From assembly GCF_022321485.1 (NCBI RefSeq), contig NZ_JAKOGG010000002.1:434001-498000 (forward strand): a stretch of DNA of 64,000 nucleotides. The letters are read 5' to 3'. The DNA is from Shewanella electrica. GTDB lineage: Bacteria; Pseudomonadota; Gammaproteobacteria; Enterobacterales; Shewanellaceae. The notes below the pieces were generated by a model. The model had not been told where the DNA came from. It saw nothing but the letters and a program-made list of their open reading frames with translations, and did not search any database. A program made the position numbers and the translations under genes. Shown here in pieces: positions 8,694 to 17,538 of this stretch. Positions within the stretch are counted from its first letter, which is position 1; each line of letters begins with the position of its first letter.

Positions 8694-9119
8694 TTAATGG
8701 ATTTCAATTTTTTGGCGGTTGCTTGGCGCTTCTGCCGTTTTTGGTAAGGTCAAATACAGCATGCCGTTATCAAATTTGGCGTCGATAGCTGCTTCATTCA
8801 CGTTATCGGGCAGTGCAAAACGACGCACAAAAGAGCCGTAATAACGTTCAGACAAGTGCTGCTTATCGTCGGTATGTTGGTGTTTACGTTCACCCGTCAG
8901 CACTAAATAGCCATTTTCAATGCTGAGGTTGATATCGTCTTTGCCAATTTCTGGCAGTTCAACCTTCAAAAGGTACTGCTTTTCATCTTCGCTGATGTCG
9001 GTAGCGGGCAACCAGCTACGTTGTCCAGCAAACATTGGGCTAGACCAGTCCATCAGTGAACCGAAACGGTTGAACAAGCTGTCGAATTCTTCGGCAGGAT
9101 TCCAAGGACGTAATTTCAT
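8694..9119 (-). CDS. Small heat-shock protein, Hsp20/alpha-crystallin family
   Basis: A 141-residue ATP-independent chaperone that holds unfolding proteins. The alpha-crystallin domain spans about 40-130: LPATDISEDEKQYLLKVELPEI, LSIENGYLVLTGERK, and the hallmark FDNGMLYLTLPK close to the C-terminus, followed by an IEI-type tail (QKIEIH) used for oligomer contacts. ATG has an excellent AGGAGG site. A sigma32-type promoter lies upstream (9190-9214) and a terminator follows, so it is a monocistronic heat-shock gene. It is closer to Hsp17-like class proteins than to IbpA/B, so no symbol is given. Confidence 0.92.
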   Translation of the reverse strand: MKLRPWNPAEEFDSLFNRFGSLMDWSSPMFAGQRSWLPATDISEDEKQYLLKVELPEIGKDDINLSIENGYLVLTGERKHQHTDDKQHLSERYYGSFVRRFALPDNVNEAAIDAKFDNGMLYLTLPKTAEAPSNRQKIEIH

Positions 9120-9189
9120 AATGACCTCCTTATTGGTTCGTTATCCATACGTGATTCAACGTCAGGCAATTGCTTGCCTATTACTCAAT

Positions 9190-9214
9190 ATGGGGGGCAG
9201 CGGTTGCTTTTCAA
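9190..9214 (-). promoter_or_regulatory. Sigma32 (RpoH) promoter
   Basis: On the minus strand TTGAAA (9209-9214) and CCCCAT (9190-9195, followed by AT) are separated by 13 bp, closely matching the heat-shock consensus CTTGAA-N13-15-CCCCATnT. It lies about 70 bp upstream of the hsp20 start codon. Confidence 0.75.
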
Positions 9215-9363
9215 TGGTGCTGATTAAATATTTTGCGTGTTTTCCCATCAATGAATTTTACAGTTAGCAACGATTTTCATTTAACTTTCACTGGACTATT
9301 TGCGTGAGCCAAAGTAGGGTGCTGCGCCAAGTACTTTTTGCGATTAATCCGTCCTACTACAAC

Positions 9364-9660
9364 ATGCAGCAGCTCAGAAACAGTCGTCATCGTTGGCTTT
9401 GGATAGTGTTTGGCCTGTGGCTAACGCTATTTCAAACATCGGTTGCTGCCCACGCAGTTGAAGAGGGCATTGTGCCTCATGAACATAGCCACTGTCTGCT
9501 ATGTCATGGCGGTCATATTGTTGGCGCTGCGCCAACGCCGTTACCCAGCCTTGCCGTTGTTGAACAGCACCCGATAACCATAGTTGCGCCGGTTCCCCAA
9601 GCGCCAACCCTGCTTATTGTGCGCCAACAACTGGCGCGCGGCCCGCCCGTTCTTAGATAA
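9364..9660 (+). CDS. DUF2946-like small exported protein with His/Cys motif
   Basis: A 98-residue protein with a cleavable or anchoring N-terminal segment (WLWIVFGLWLTLFQTSVAAHA) followed by HEHSHCLLCHGGH, a compact His/Cys cluster typical of DUF2946-type proteins and able to bind a metal. The C-terminal half is Pro-rich. The ATG at 9364 gives a normal signal peptide; a GTG at 9304 would add 20 residues, and neither start has a strong ribosome site. It lies just upstream of a TonB receptor and is probably its operon partner, hinting at metal or metallophore uptake. Family assignment is tentative. Confidence 0.55.
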   Translation: MQQLRNSRHRWLWIVFGLWLTLFQTSVAAHAVEEGIVPHEHSHCLLCHGGHIVGAAPTPLPSLAVVEQHPITIVAPVPQAPTLLIVRQQLARGPPVLR

Positions 9661-9717
9661 CGCGTTATTACATAAAACAATTTTAGTAATTTTTGCTTAT
9701 CAATTAGGACAAGCTCA

Positions 9718-11829
9718 ATGAAGTACAGCCCTATTGCTGTTGCGCTGCTGTGTAGCTATGCGCAATTTCCCAGCGTCGCTTTGGCCGCCGACGAAAAAAA
9801 ATTGACCACCACAACGGATGAAGTGGAACGTATCACCATTGAATATCGCCAAGCGTATCGCGGCGATGTGCCAGCGGCGGCGTTGCCGCAGGCGATTACC
9901 ACGTTAGATCATCAACTGCTGCAAGATGTAGGCGTCAGCACGCTACAAGATGCGATGGATTTCACCGCCTCGGCTGCGCGACAAAATAACAGTGGCGGCA
10001 TGTGGGATAGCTTTTCACTGCGCGGCTTTCCCGGTAACGAAAACATGCCTGCGGGATATTTGATCAACGGCTTTAGCGGTGGCCGTGGCTTTAGCGGTCC
10101 GCGTGATGCCGCTTCCATCGATTATATCGAAGTGCTTAAAGGCCCCGGCTCGGCGCTGTATGGCCGTTCGGAGCCCGGCGGCGCGGTCAATATCATCACC
10201 AAAAAACCACAAAGTCTGACGCAAGGTTATTTAAAAACCGAGTGGGGCAGTTTTGATCATCAACGTATTGAAGGTGATATCACCGGCAGTTTGACCGACG
10301 ATATAGCGGCGCGTTTGGTCGGCAGTTATAGCGACAGTGACAGCTATCGCGACTTTGTCGGCCAACGTTCCACCTCGTTTACGCCGTCGATTCGTTGGCA
10401 GCTATCGAGTGATACCTCGGTGCTGTATGAATTTGAATGGCTGAAGCGCGACCAACTGTTCGACCGTGGCATTGTGGTGCTCAACAATGACTTTAATACC
10501 GTGCCGCACTCACGTTATCTCGGTGAGCCCGATGATGGTGCCACCTCCATTTATGCCGCCGGGCACCAAATCACCTTCGAACATTTTATCAATGATAATT
10601 GGCAACTGACCGGTGGCTTTAACCATCGCCATTCGACGTTGCGTGGTTATTCTTCAGATACCGAGTTGTCGGCATCGCGTCAGTCGCTGTATGACGATGG
10701 TCGCACCTTGACCCGTCAACGGCGTTATCGTGATTACGCGTCGGAAGATAGCTCAGTACGCTTGGAACTTAACGGCGAGTGGAACACCGGCGCCTTGACT
10801 CATCATATGTTGATCGGTGCCGATGCCTATCGTTATGAGTTGAAGACGGGCTTGTACCGCTATCGCGGTGGTAAAGGCAGCTACGACATCGACATTTTTA
10901 CGCCGGAATATGGCAGCCAGCCGTTGCCCGAGGTCGGGTTATTGTACGAAAACCTTGAGCATCAACGTGCGTTGGGCGTGTATGTGCAAGACCAAATCGA
11001 TATTACTGAGCATTGGCAAGCGTTGCTCGGTGTGCGCATGGATGTGATCAATCAAGAGATTTTAGAGACCGCCAGCAATACCGATTCGTCGCGGCATGAT
11101 CAGCGTTTTAGCCCACGTTTAGGGCTGGTGTATTTGGTCAATGATCAAGTGAGTTTGTATAGCAGTTACTCTGAGGGCTTTTTGCCATTAAGTGGCACCG
11201 ATGCCCACGGTTTACCGTTTGGTTCAGAAGAGAGCCGCTCGTTTGAAGTCGGCGCCAAACTGTCAACTAACAGCTTGCAAGCCACATTAGCACTGTTTGA
11301 TGCGCACAAGAGCAATATTCTGGTGTCCGATCCGGTGAATGTTGGCTTTTCAGCACCGCTGGGTAGCGCACGTAGTCGCGGGGTCGAGTTAGATGCCAAC
11401 TATCAAGCGCCGTGGTTTGATGTGCAGCTATCATACAGTTGGTTAGATACTCAAACCGATAGTGATAGCGTTAATGCCGATTGGGGCGTGCCGATCCCGA
11501 AAGGCAGTCCGTTAGTCAACGTACCGCGTAATACCGTGGCGTTGTTACTAAGCCGTGATTTCTACCTTGCTAACGCCAGCTTACGCGCTGGGATCAGTTA
11601 TCACTTTGTCGATGACCGATTAGGTGATGCGGCGGATTTAAGCTTCCGCCTACCAGCGTATCAACTGTATGGCGCTTTTGTGCGCTGGCAGATGACGGAG
11701 CAACTCAGTGTGGCGGTTAACGCCAATAACCTGTTCGATAAATCATATATCGATAGTAGTTACAACGCGTTGTGGGCGTATCCCGGTGAACCGCGCAACT
11801 TCAAATTGAGCGTCAGTTATGGCTTCTGA
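9718..11829 (+). CDS. TonB-dependent siderophore-type receptor
   Basis: A 703-residue outer-membrane receptor: signal peptide about 1-23 (VALA), a plug from about 50 with LQDAMDFTASAARQNNSG, FSLRGFPGNENMPAGYLINGF and the signature IEVLKGPGSALYGRSEPGGAVNIITKKP, then a barrel ending LSVSYGF with terminal Phe. The SEPGGAVN form is characteristic of the hydroxamate/ferrichrome-type siderophore receptor group (FhuA/FpvA-like), so its substrate probably differs from that of the two CirA-like receptors in the window. It lies between a DUF2946-like gene and a DUF1624 gene that overlaps its 3' end. No clear Fur box was found upstream; a weak one around 9270-9290 is not convincing. Confidence 0.88.
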   Translation: MKYSPIAVALLCSYAQFPSVALAADEKKLTTTTDEVERITIEYRQAYRGDVPAAALPQAITTLDHQLLQDVGVSTLQDAMDFTASAARQNNSGGMWDSFSLRGFPGNENMPAGYLINGFSGGRGFSGPRDAASIDYIEVLKGPGSALYGRSEPGGAVNIITKKPQSLTQGYLKTEWGSFDHQRIEGDITGSLTDDIAARLVGSYSDSDSYRDFVGQRSTSFTPSIRWQLSSDTSVLYEFEWLKRDQLFDRGIVVLNNDFNTVPHSRYLGEPDDGATSIYAAGHQITFEHFINDNWQLTGGFNHRHSTLRGYSSDTELSASRQSLYDDGRTLTRQRRYRDYASEDSSVRLELNGEWNTGALTHHMLIGADAYRYELKTGLYRYRGGKGSYDIDIFTPEYGSQPLPEVGLLYENLEHQRALGVYVQDQIDITEHWQALLGVRMDVINQEILETASNTDSSRHDQRFSPRLGLVYLVNDQVSLYSSYSEGFLPLSGTDAHGLPFGSEESRSFEVGAKLSTNSLQATLALFDAHKSNILVSDPVNVGFSAPLGSARSRGVELDANYQAPWFDVQLSYSWLDTQTDSDSVNADWGVPIPKGSPLVNVPRNTVALLLSRDFYLANASLRAGISYHFVDDRLGDAADLSFRLPAYQLYGAFVRWQMTEQLSVAVNANNLFDKSYIDSSYNALWAYPGEPRNFKLSVSYGF

Positions 11830-12973
11830 TATTAAACAGCGTATCAACAGCATCGACATGATGCGCGGCTTAGTGATGCTAATTATGGTGCTAGATCATG
11901 TGCGCGAGCGCTTTTTCCTGCACCAGCAGGTGAGTGATCCGATGGATATCAACACCACGCCACCTGCGTTGTATTTTAGTCGGCTGGCGGCGCATTTATG
12001 TGCGCCGACCTTCGTGTTTCTCACCGGCTTATCGGCGTGGCTGTACCAGCACAGCGGGCCGAGCGGCCATCGGCCGTTAACTGGCTTTTTAGTGAAACGT
12101 GGGCTGTTCCTGATTCTACTTGAGGTGACGTTAATCACTTTCAGTTGGATGGGCAGTTACCACACGCTGTATTTGCAGGTGATGTGGGCGATTGGACTCA
12201 GCATGCTGGCGTTGGCGGCGTTGCAACAGCTACCGCGCTGGAGTTTATTTATCATCGCTAGCTTGTTGGTGTTTGGTCATAACGCGTTAACGCCAATCCA
12301 GTTCGCACCGAGTGAATGGGGTTACAGTGCGTGGACGATTTTGCACGATCGCGGTTATCTGCTCAGCGATAGCGTCATTAACGTCAAAGTGAGTTATCCG
12401 CTGCTGCCGTGGATTGGTGTGATTGTGTTCGGTTATCTGGCTGGGCCGTTATATAACAAAGCGACCGATGCCGCCTTGCGCCAGCGTTGGTTATGGCGTT
12501 TAGGTTGGGGCTGCTTGGCGTTATTTGCCATACTGCGCGGCGCTAATATCTATGGCGAAACGCTGCCGTGGCACAGCGGCGAGACCGTACTTGCCAGTGC
12601 CATGTCGCTGTTCAATCTCACCAAATATCCACCATCGTTAGCCTTTTTATTGCTCACGCTCGGGGTGATGTTTATCGGTTTAGTTTTGATGGAACGACTG
12701 AATTCGCGCTTCGCTCAGCGCGCGGCGGCAGTGTTGGCACAGTTTGGTGGTGCGCCCATGTTTTTCTATTTGCTGCACCTATATCTGCTGCTGTTGCTGT
12801 ATCAAATTGCCATGGCGATTTGGGGCGCAAATTATGGTGAGTTGTTTGGGGTGAATAGTATCGAGCAGATATGGCTAATCAGCTTGGGGTTGATTCTGCT
12901 GTTGTATTGGCCAACAAAGCAGTTTGCTGCGTTCAAACGGCGCACCACGTTAAAATGGGTTAAGTATTTGTAA
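11819..12973 (+). CDS. DUF1624 multi-span membrane protein (heparan-alpha-glucosaminide acetyltransferase-like)
   Basis: A 384-residue integral inner-membrane protein with about ten hydrophobic segments. The N-terminus RINSIDMMRGLVMLIMVLDH followed by LCAPTFVFLTGLSAWLY is the DUF1624 pattern, related to heparan-alpha-glucosaminide N-acetyltransferases and other acyltransferase-3-like proteins, in which His in the first membrane segment is thought to take part in acetyl transfer. Its ATG lies inside the receptor gene, overlapping by 11 bp, so translation is coupled. This suggests it modifies or handles the ligand or cell surface in connection with that receptor, which is inference. Confidence 0.82.
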   Translation: MASDIKQRINSIDMMRGLVMLIMVLDHVRERFFLHQQVSDPMDINTTPPALYFSRLAAHLCAPTFVFLTGLSAWLYQHSGPSGHRPLTGFLVKRGLFLILLEVTLITFSWMGSYHTLYLQVMWAIGLSMLALAALQQLPRWSLFIIASLLVFGHNALTPIQFAPSEWGYSAWTILHDRGYLLSDSVINVKVSYPLLPWIGVIVFGYLAGPLYNKATDAALRQRWLWRLGWGCLALFAILRGANIYGETLPWHSGETVLASAMSLFNLTKYPPSLAFLLLTLGVMFIGLVLMERLNSRFAQRAAAVLAQFGGAPMFFYLLHLYLLLLLYQIAMAIWGANYGELFGVNSIEQIWLISLGLILLLYWPTKQFAAFKRRTTLKWVKYL

Positions 12974-13119
12974 GATACTCGTCGTTAATTGTGGTTGATG
13001 GAGCAGGGCGCTCGCGGTAATGCGTGGCGCTATGCTACCATCGGCCGCAATTTTTTATGGCTGGCATTGGTGTTTGGTTAGTCATATGGATCGCTGTCGA
13101 AAAGGAGTTTCGTTGTTCG

Positions 13120-13740
13120 ATGCTGTATTACCCTAAATTTATTGCTGAAGCCGCTGATTCAGTGATTGGTGTGTATGACCAAAAAAGCGGTGACTCTCCC
13201 CACGGCCTTAAACAGCTTGATGATATTTCAAACTGGCGGGTGCCCACCTTACATTTTCTCGCGCCTGAGTCGCAGGTGGATGACATTGTTGCCGTCAATA
13301 TGCCGCTCACGGTGATGCGGCGTCACTTGGCGAAGGCGATTGCACAGCTAGCGCCTAGCGCGGTGCGGTTAATCCCGATTCCTTGTGTTTTTGCTGGTCA
13401 ACCAAGCAGTGACTTTTGTGTGTTATGGCCACTGCATCAACAAGCGCTGTGGGATTTAGATAATTCCGATTGGGCACCGTTAGCGATGCCGCATTGGCCG
13501 CCAGAAAGGCCGTTTTATTTATATCATATGCGTTTACTTGCTGATGTCTCATTAGCTCACGCGGTGGTCGCTAATCAGCACCATTCCAGTATGTTGGTGG
13601 TTAATGACTCAATTAAACAGGTTATCGATAGTCATTGCAGGACGGTAAGGTGTGAGCCGTTAGAAGACTATCAGCGCGATATTCGTCATAAAAGCTCATG
13701 GGACAAAGTCAAACGCTCAGGCGGTAATAACCCAGCATAA
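13120..13740 (+). CDS. Imm11-like hypothetical protein
   Basis: A 206-residue soluble protein. ATG 13120 follows an AAAGGAG site at 13101-13107 with long spacing; an upstream reading from 13024 lacks such a site and adds a spurious hydrophobic stretch. The C-terminal part SMLVVNDSIKQVIDSHCRTVRCEPL resembles the end of Imm11/DUF1629 immunity proteins (a VSD..K..L then F.P pattern). That is a weak resemblance. First of a run of plus-strand small genes of immunity character and 10 bp before a membrane protein. Confidence 0.6.
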   Translation: MLYYPKFIAEAADSVIGVYDQKSGDSPHGLKQLDDISNWRVPTLHFLAPESQVDDIVAVNMPLTVMRRHLAKAIAQLAPSAVRLIPIPCVFAGQPSSDFCVLWPLHQQALWDLDNSDWAPLAMPHWPPERPFYLYHMRLLADVSLAHAVVANQHHSSMLVVNDSIKQVIDSHCRTVRCEPLEDYQRDIRHKSSWDKVKRSGGNNPA

Positions 13741-13750
13741 AGAGAACAAT

Positions 13751-14347
13751 ATGGCGTCTAAAAAAAGCAAATTTGCGATCTTTCGACCGGGAACCCATAT
13801 CGTTGCTAAGGTGTTCGCCTGCATTTTCATGGTGATTTTATTCGCTTCGCTGATTTCGATTTTTGTGAATGTATTAATCGATACTTGGCTGGTTGAAGCA
13901 CTTTATTGGGTGGCGGGTGGCCTGAGTCTTATCATGATTTTGGTGGTAACCATCGCCTTATGTATTAGTCGTGATTATCGTGAACGTAGTCGTTTGCAGG
14001 TTGGCAGCCCGTGGAAAATGGTACTCGGTATGTTAGTCGGCATTCCGCTGTTGATGGTGATGGGAATTTGTAAAGGGTTGCCGTCGGTGCTGCATATGAT
14101 GCTGCCGTCTGAAGAGCGGGTTGTGATAGTGACCGTAGATCATAAACCGAGCAGCTATTACAACAGAGGCTGTGACGGTGAACTGTTCATTAACGAGTTC
14201 GACGGCTTATTTTCAAATGTTTGCGGTATTCAAAAAGCCGATTGGCAGCAGCTCCAAGCTGAGCAAAAAATCATGCTGTTTGGTAAGCGCAGTGCCATAG
14301 GGTTCAGTTACAAAGGCTATCGGTTGGGGCCGGTTCCTTCTCCTTAG
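13751..14347 (+). CDS. Membrane protein of unknown function
   Basis: A 198-residue protein with three or four hydrophobic segments at about 18-42, 50-72 and 87-110, and a C-terminal soluble part of about 85 residues containing three Cys (GCDGEL, NVCGI). Positive residues at the N-terminus (KKSKFAIFR) suggest it faces the cytoplasm. No family was recognised. It follows the Imm11-like gene by 10 bp with AGAGAAC as ribosome site, so the two are co-transcribed and may act together. Membrane partners of immunity genes occur in toxin loci, but that link is inference. Confidence 0.65.
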   Translation: MASKKSKFAIFRPGTHIVAKVFACIFMVILFASLISIFVNVLIDTWLVEALYWVAGGLSLIMILVVTIALCISRDYRERSRLQVGSPWKMVLGMLVGIPLLMVMGICKGLPSVLHMMLPSEERVVIVTVDHKPSSYYNRGCDGELFINEFDGLFSNVCGIQKADWQQLQAEQKIMLFGKRSAIGFSYKGYRLGPVPSP

Positions 14348-14462
14348 CCGTTGTCGCCCGCAGACTGACAATATAAGCGTTACGATTGCCACAGTTATAT
14401 CTGGACCGTTACGGCGTCCGTGATCACTTTGACTCAGCGTTTGGCCTTAAAGGAATAGACTA

Positions 14463-14990
14463 ATGCGCAGATTATCCATTCATCGCCCGTTGCAGAAAGT
14501 GCGTAATCCGGCACGGCATCTGCGTTCACTTGCCTGTTGGGCCGACAGTTTCGCGGATGATTATCCCGAGCGCGAACCAAAGTACATCAACTTCAAACTA
14601 GCCACCTTAGATAGGTTGGTAGAAGGCCCCACCGCCAAACTTGAATGGCAGCGCGCAGCGGTGGAACAACTCATCAAGGCGGCGCAGCATCTGGTGGCGG
14701 CACGGCCTGCCGATGAACAGGGCAAATCCTGGGTAGCCATGTTACTTGGTTACCCAAGTTTGTGGTCGAGCGAAGTGACGGTGTTTTTTGATCGAGAATA
14801 CTTCAATCGTTTTATTGCACTGCCACACAATGATGCGTCGATCTGCCAGCAATTGGGCATTACGCTGCCAGCAAACTTCATTGAATGCGCCTATCTCACG
14901 CAATGGCAGGATGAAGATGATGACGGGCAACTGCAACAGTACAGTGAGCAACGTTTCGTAATTTATGAAGCCTCGTTTTTGGCAGAGTAA
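14463..14990 (+). CDS. DUF3916-like protein
   Basis: A 175-residue soluble protein. The pattern RRLSIHRPLQKVRNP near the start, a central helix with QLIKAAQHLVAARP, and YPSLWSSEVTVFFDREYFNRF resemble DUF3916, a family found in polymorphic-toxin immunity loci. Ribosome site AAGGAAT precedes the ATG. No signal or membrane segment. It is separated from its left neighbour by about 115 bp and followed closely by another small gene. Assignment is from pattern memory and is moderate. Confidence 0.6.
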   Translation: MRRLSIHRPLQKVRNPARHLRSLACWADSFADDYPEREPKYINFKLATLDRLVEGPTAKLEWQRAAVEQLIKAAQHLVAARPADEQGKSWVAMLLGYPSLWSSEVTVFFDREYFNRFIALPHNDASICQQLGITLPANFIECAYLTQWQDEDDDGQLQQYSEQRFVIYEASFLAE

Positions 14991-15020
14991 AGCTCTCTAG
15001 CACTCGGAGTGGAATACCCC

Positions 15021-15539
15021 ATGGCAATACCCCAAGGCCGTAAACGGCGCACTTTTCGCGTTGTTTCCAGACAGTTGCAGCAACAGTTAGCAGCACAATT
15101 TACTGTATTGGCGGCTTGTAGTGAGACAAGCATAGAGGATTGGTCATTATTGGCGGTCACGCCGTTCAGTCATTGGCTCTCTCAAGCCGAGTTTAACCAG
15201 CAATTCACTGAGCGTTCAGCCAGTGAACAACCGGCGATTAGGCAACAATGGCGTGAATTTTATCAGCTATTAGTGACTAGCACGCCATGCTACCAAGCAA
15301 AATATCGCTGTGGTGGGCGGTTAATATTTAAGGCGCCCAAAAGTTCTGACTTAGTCATCGAACGTTTACTGCGATCAGCAACTGAGCCGCAATTGACGTT
15401 GGTGTTACCTGAGTTTAACGCGGTGTTTGAGCAGGGGGGTGATGACACTTGCTGGCTGCATTTCGCATCATTAAAAACCATGGAACCGTTGCTAGCGCGT
15501 ATTCGCAAGCAAGGTATGCACCTTTTGTCGCCAGCCTAA
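15021..15539 (+). CDS. Hypothetical soluble protein in immunity-gene run
   Basis: A 172-residue protein not recognised. The start MAIPQGRKRRTFRVVSRQLQQQL is strongly basic and the remainder mixed alpha/beta, with Trp- and Gln-rich helices; no motif of known catalytic type. ATG 15021 is chosen; a GTG at 15009 in frame is equally possible since GGAG lies between them. It follows the DUF3916-like gene by 30 bp and probably shares its message. Size and position fit an immunity-type cytosolic protein, but nothing in the sequence proves it. Confidence 0.6.
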   Translation: MAIPQGRKRRTFRVVSRQLQQQLAAQFTVLAACSETSIEDWSLLAVTPFSHWLSQAEFNQQFTERSASEQPAIRQQWREFYQLLVTSTPCYQAKYRCGGRLIFKAPKSSDLVIERLLRSATEPQLTLVLPEFNAVFEQGGDDTCWLHFASLKTMEPLLARIRKQGMHLLSPA

Positions 15540-15647
15540 AGATAATTTGCAGTAATGCAGATGGGCACGATCGGGCGTGACCGCTTTAGCCATCTGTAAA
15601 CCCTATTTAGATATTAAAAATCTGACCAAGCCGCCAAGGAGCGCAGC

Positions 15648-16364
15648 ATGAAAGCAGAAGTACTCAAACATTTTATTGAACACGATGCCGAGCTAGCGCC
15701 GCATGCCGACTATTTAACTGCGATCAGTAAACCTAGCGTTGATATCACCTATGCAACCGAGGCGCCCGAAGCGCACGAAAGCCGCTTTGGTGGGCAACCG
15801 CTACTGCCGAAAGGCTTTGTCTGGCCAACTCACGAACTCGGGGAATATCGCTTTTTAGGCCAGATAAACTTTGCTGAAATCAACGATAGTAGCTGCTTAT
15901 TACCTAAGTCAGGGCTGCTGGTATTGCTATACGCTTACGATGATGACGGAGAGATTTTCTGGGGCGATGACGGCTACGTGTTGGCTTATTACTATCCCAA
16001 TATCAATGAACTGACGTTATATCCTCAAGCTGAAGTCAGCGCCGCGAAAAAATTGCAGTTCAGTTGCGGCATCGAAATTCCGCGGCGAAAAGACTTACGC
16101 CAAGACTGGCCGTTTGATACTGACGCCTTATACGATTTAGCCGAGCTTGACGGTTACAGTGAAAATTACCTGCTCGGTTATCCGTTTTTTTATAGCTTAG
16201 CGTATGACCCAACACCGTCAGACGAGTGGATGTCACTGCTAACCATTACCTCAGATGAGGCGCTCGATTTTTTGTGGCACGACGGCGACATGCTGATGCT
16301 GTTTATCGAAAAAGCCAAGTTAGCTAACGCTGATTTCAGTGACTTAAAAGCTGATGCGGGTTGA
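15648..16364 (+). CDS. DUF1963 (YwqG-like) protein
   Basis: A 238-residue soluble protein of the DUF1963/YwqG family, recognised from ESRFGGQPLLPKGFVWP, then FLGQINFAEI, LLPKSGLLVLLYAYDDD and a C-terminal LLTITSDEALDFLWHDGDMLMLFI. Family members bind no known cofactor. They are common in toxin-immunity neighbourhoods and as house-keeping orphans. ATG has an AAGGAG site. It is the last gene before the cassette cluster that starts at about 16.4 kb; its stop overlaps a GTTGAGT motif. Confidence 0.85.
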   Translation: MKAEVLKHFIEHDAELAPHADYLTAISKPSVDITYATEAPEAHESRFGGQPLLPKGFVWPTHELGEYRFLGQINFAEINDSSCLLPKSGLLVLLYAYDDDGEIFWGDDGYVLAYYYPNINELTLYPQAEVSAAKKLQFSCGIEIPRRKDLRQDWPFDTDALYDLAELDGYSENYLLGYPFFYSLAYDPTPSDEWMSLLTITSDEALDFLWHDGDMLMLFIEKAKLANADFSDLKADAG

Positions 16365-16447
16365 GTGCTTGTGGATGATTAATCATGTCTCGGAAATACA
16401 CACATGCGCACCAACATAAAACGGTATGTTCAAAAAAGGAGAGTAAG

Positions 16448-16804
16448 TTGAAGGAGTTATTCGTAGCCGTGATGTTTATGTTTCTTTCAGGCTGTCAACC
16501 TAGCATAGAAAGTGAACTTGAGGGACGGTGGGCAGGTGCTACAACAGCAGGGCAAGAAATTATCATGATTTTTAAAGAAAACAGCGAGCTAAATCTGCAA
16601 GTCTCTGAAGACATTGGACAAGGAATTTATAGCGTCAATGGCTCCTCCAACCCCTATGACCTTGACATCGATTTTGGCGACCGAGGGAAAATCGCAACAA
16701 TAATAGCGATAAACGGCAATGCTCTCACGATAGAGAATAATGGGTTAGGCAAGGCGAGGCCTTTGTCTTTCTCCTCAAAGGCCACGACACTTACGAAGCA
16801 ATGA
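16448..16804 (+). CDS. Small lipoprotein, probable first integron cassette gene
   Basis: A 118-residue exported protein. Translation most likely starts at TTG 16448, which has an AAGGAGAG site 5-6 bases upstream and yields a compact lipoprotein signal (MKELFVAVMFMFLSGC, lipobox LSGC). Readings from ATG 16385 would put a polar extension before it. The mature part (ELEGRWAGATTAGQEIIMIF) looks like a small beta-barrel of lipocalin-like type. Its stop codon is immediately followed by the attC-like site at 16805, as is usual for cassette genes. Composition is more AT-rich than the flanks. Confidence 0.65.
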   Translation: MKELFVAVMFMFLSGCQPSIESELEGRWAGATTAGQEIIMIFKENSELNLQVSEDIGQGIYSVNGSSNPYDLDIDFGDRGKIATIIAINGNALTIENNGLGKARPLSFSSKATTLTKQ

Positions 16805-16880
16805 ACCTAACAAGGCAAAGTAATACGGATGTCTGGCGTTGTCGCACTTTTTTCCGCTCAGGTTGTATGTGGCGTTATAT
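16805..16880 (+). other. Integron attC-like site 1
   Basis: Begins with ACCTAACAA (R'' box, overlapping the end of the lipoprotein gene region) and ends GGCGTTATAT (R' box, GTTATAT at 16874-16880), with imperfect inverted repeats such as CTGGCG / CGCTCAG between. The R' box belongs to the next cassette, whose own R'' box ATATAAC at 17539 is its exact reverse complement. No matching GTTAGGT start was found upstream, so the first cassette border is uncertain. Confidence 0.55.
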
Positions 16881-17012
16881 CCAAAGTGTGGCAAATGCAT
16901 TTCATAATGGAGAAAACGCTGAAAGACACCGGTTAAGTTGCTTGCAAAATGTCGTGCTAGATCTTTTACAACTGAGTTCAGCGTTAGCTGCCATCTGGGC
17001 GTGAGGAATAAA

Positions 17013-17453
17013 ATGAATCCATCGAATTCAAATGAAAAATCAGCTAGAAAAGAAATTGAAAAGTTTCATCTGTTATTGAATCACCAAGCAATGATCCCTG
17101 CTCAGTGTTATCGAATGAGTGATAATTTATACAGCCTTGTGTGTTTTACCAATCAAATCGTCGCGCTATTTATCAGCAAAAATTATCAGATGATACCTAT
17201 CTTTATCGAGCGGGTTCTCAAACAATTACAACGAGTTGAAAGTCAGCCAGGCGTTATCGGCTATCGTCATCTCGTTTATGATTACCTATGCCAAGTCAGC
17301 TATTATTTAGCCCAATTTGGGGATTTGGATGAGGAGTGGTTTAACAGCCGGATTCCTCAAGAGCTGTTAGATGCCGGTGCCCAAAATGCACCTGAGTATG
17401 ATCATGAAAAAATGGTCATCACGTTGCCAGAAAATTGGCTGCTGGGGCGTTAA
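17013..17453 (+). CDS. Hypothetical cassette-encoded protein
   Basis: A 146-residue soluble, mostly helical protein, not recognised. ATG 17013 follows a GAGGAA site with six-base spacing; the open frame extends to 16938 but without a site. Features: basic N-terminus (KSARKEIEKFHLLL), a hydrophobic SLVCFTNQIVALFI, then IFIERVLKQLQRVE and a tail ITLPENWLLG. It lies in a cassette bordered by GTTATAT (16874) and the attC-like site at 17539-17581. By position among a CdiI-like and a TIR-like cassette gene it may be immunity- or defence-related, which is speculation. Confidence 0.6.
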   Translation: MNPSNSNEKSARKEIEKFHLLLNHQAMIPAQCYRMSDNLYSLVCFTNQIVALFISKNYQMIPIFIERVLKQLQRVESQPGVIGYRHLVYDYLCQVSYYLAQFGDLDEEWFNSRIPQELLDAGAQNAPEYDHEKMVITLPENWLLGR

Positions 17454-17538
17454 AGTACCGAAAATCTTGTCAGTAAAAACATCGTGCTCGACATTTTTGC
17501 AACGGTTTAAATTGGCTCAAAACCTATGCTGGAACCAC

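Noticed and set aside
9270-9292. Fur box upstream of the DUF2946-like gene
   Set aside because: Only about ten of nineteen positions match; not listed as a feature.
16360-16366. GTTGAGT as the start border of the first cassette
   Set aside because: It fits GTTRRRY but overlaps the DUF1963 stop and matches the R'' box ACCTAAC at only five of seven positions.
16801-17004. Open frame of 67 codons after the lipoprotein gene
   Set aside because: It lies across the attC-like site, has no ribosome site and encodes a Cys/Arg-rich sequence without a plausible fold.
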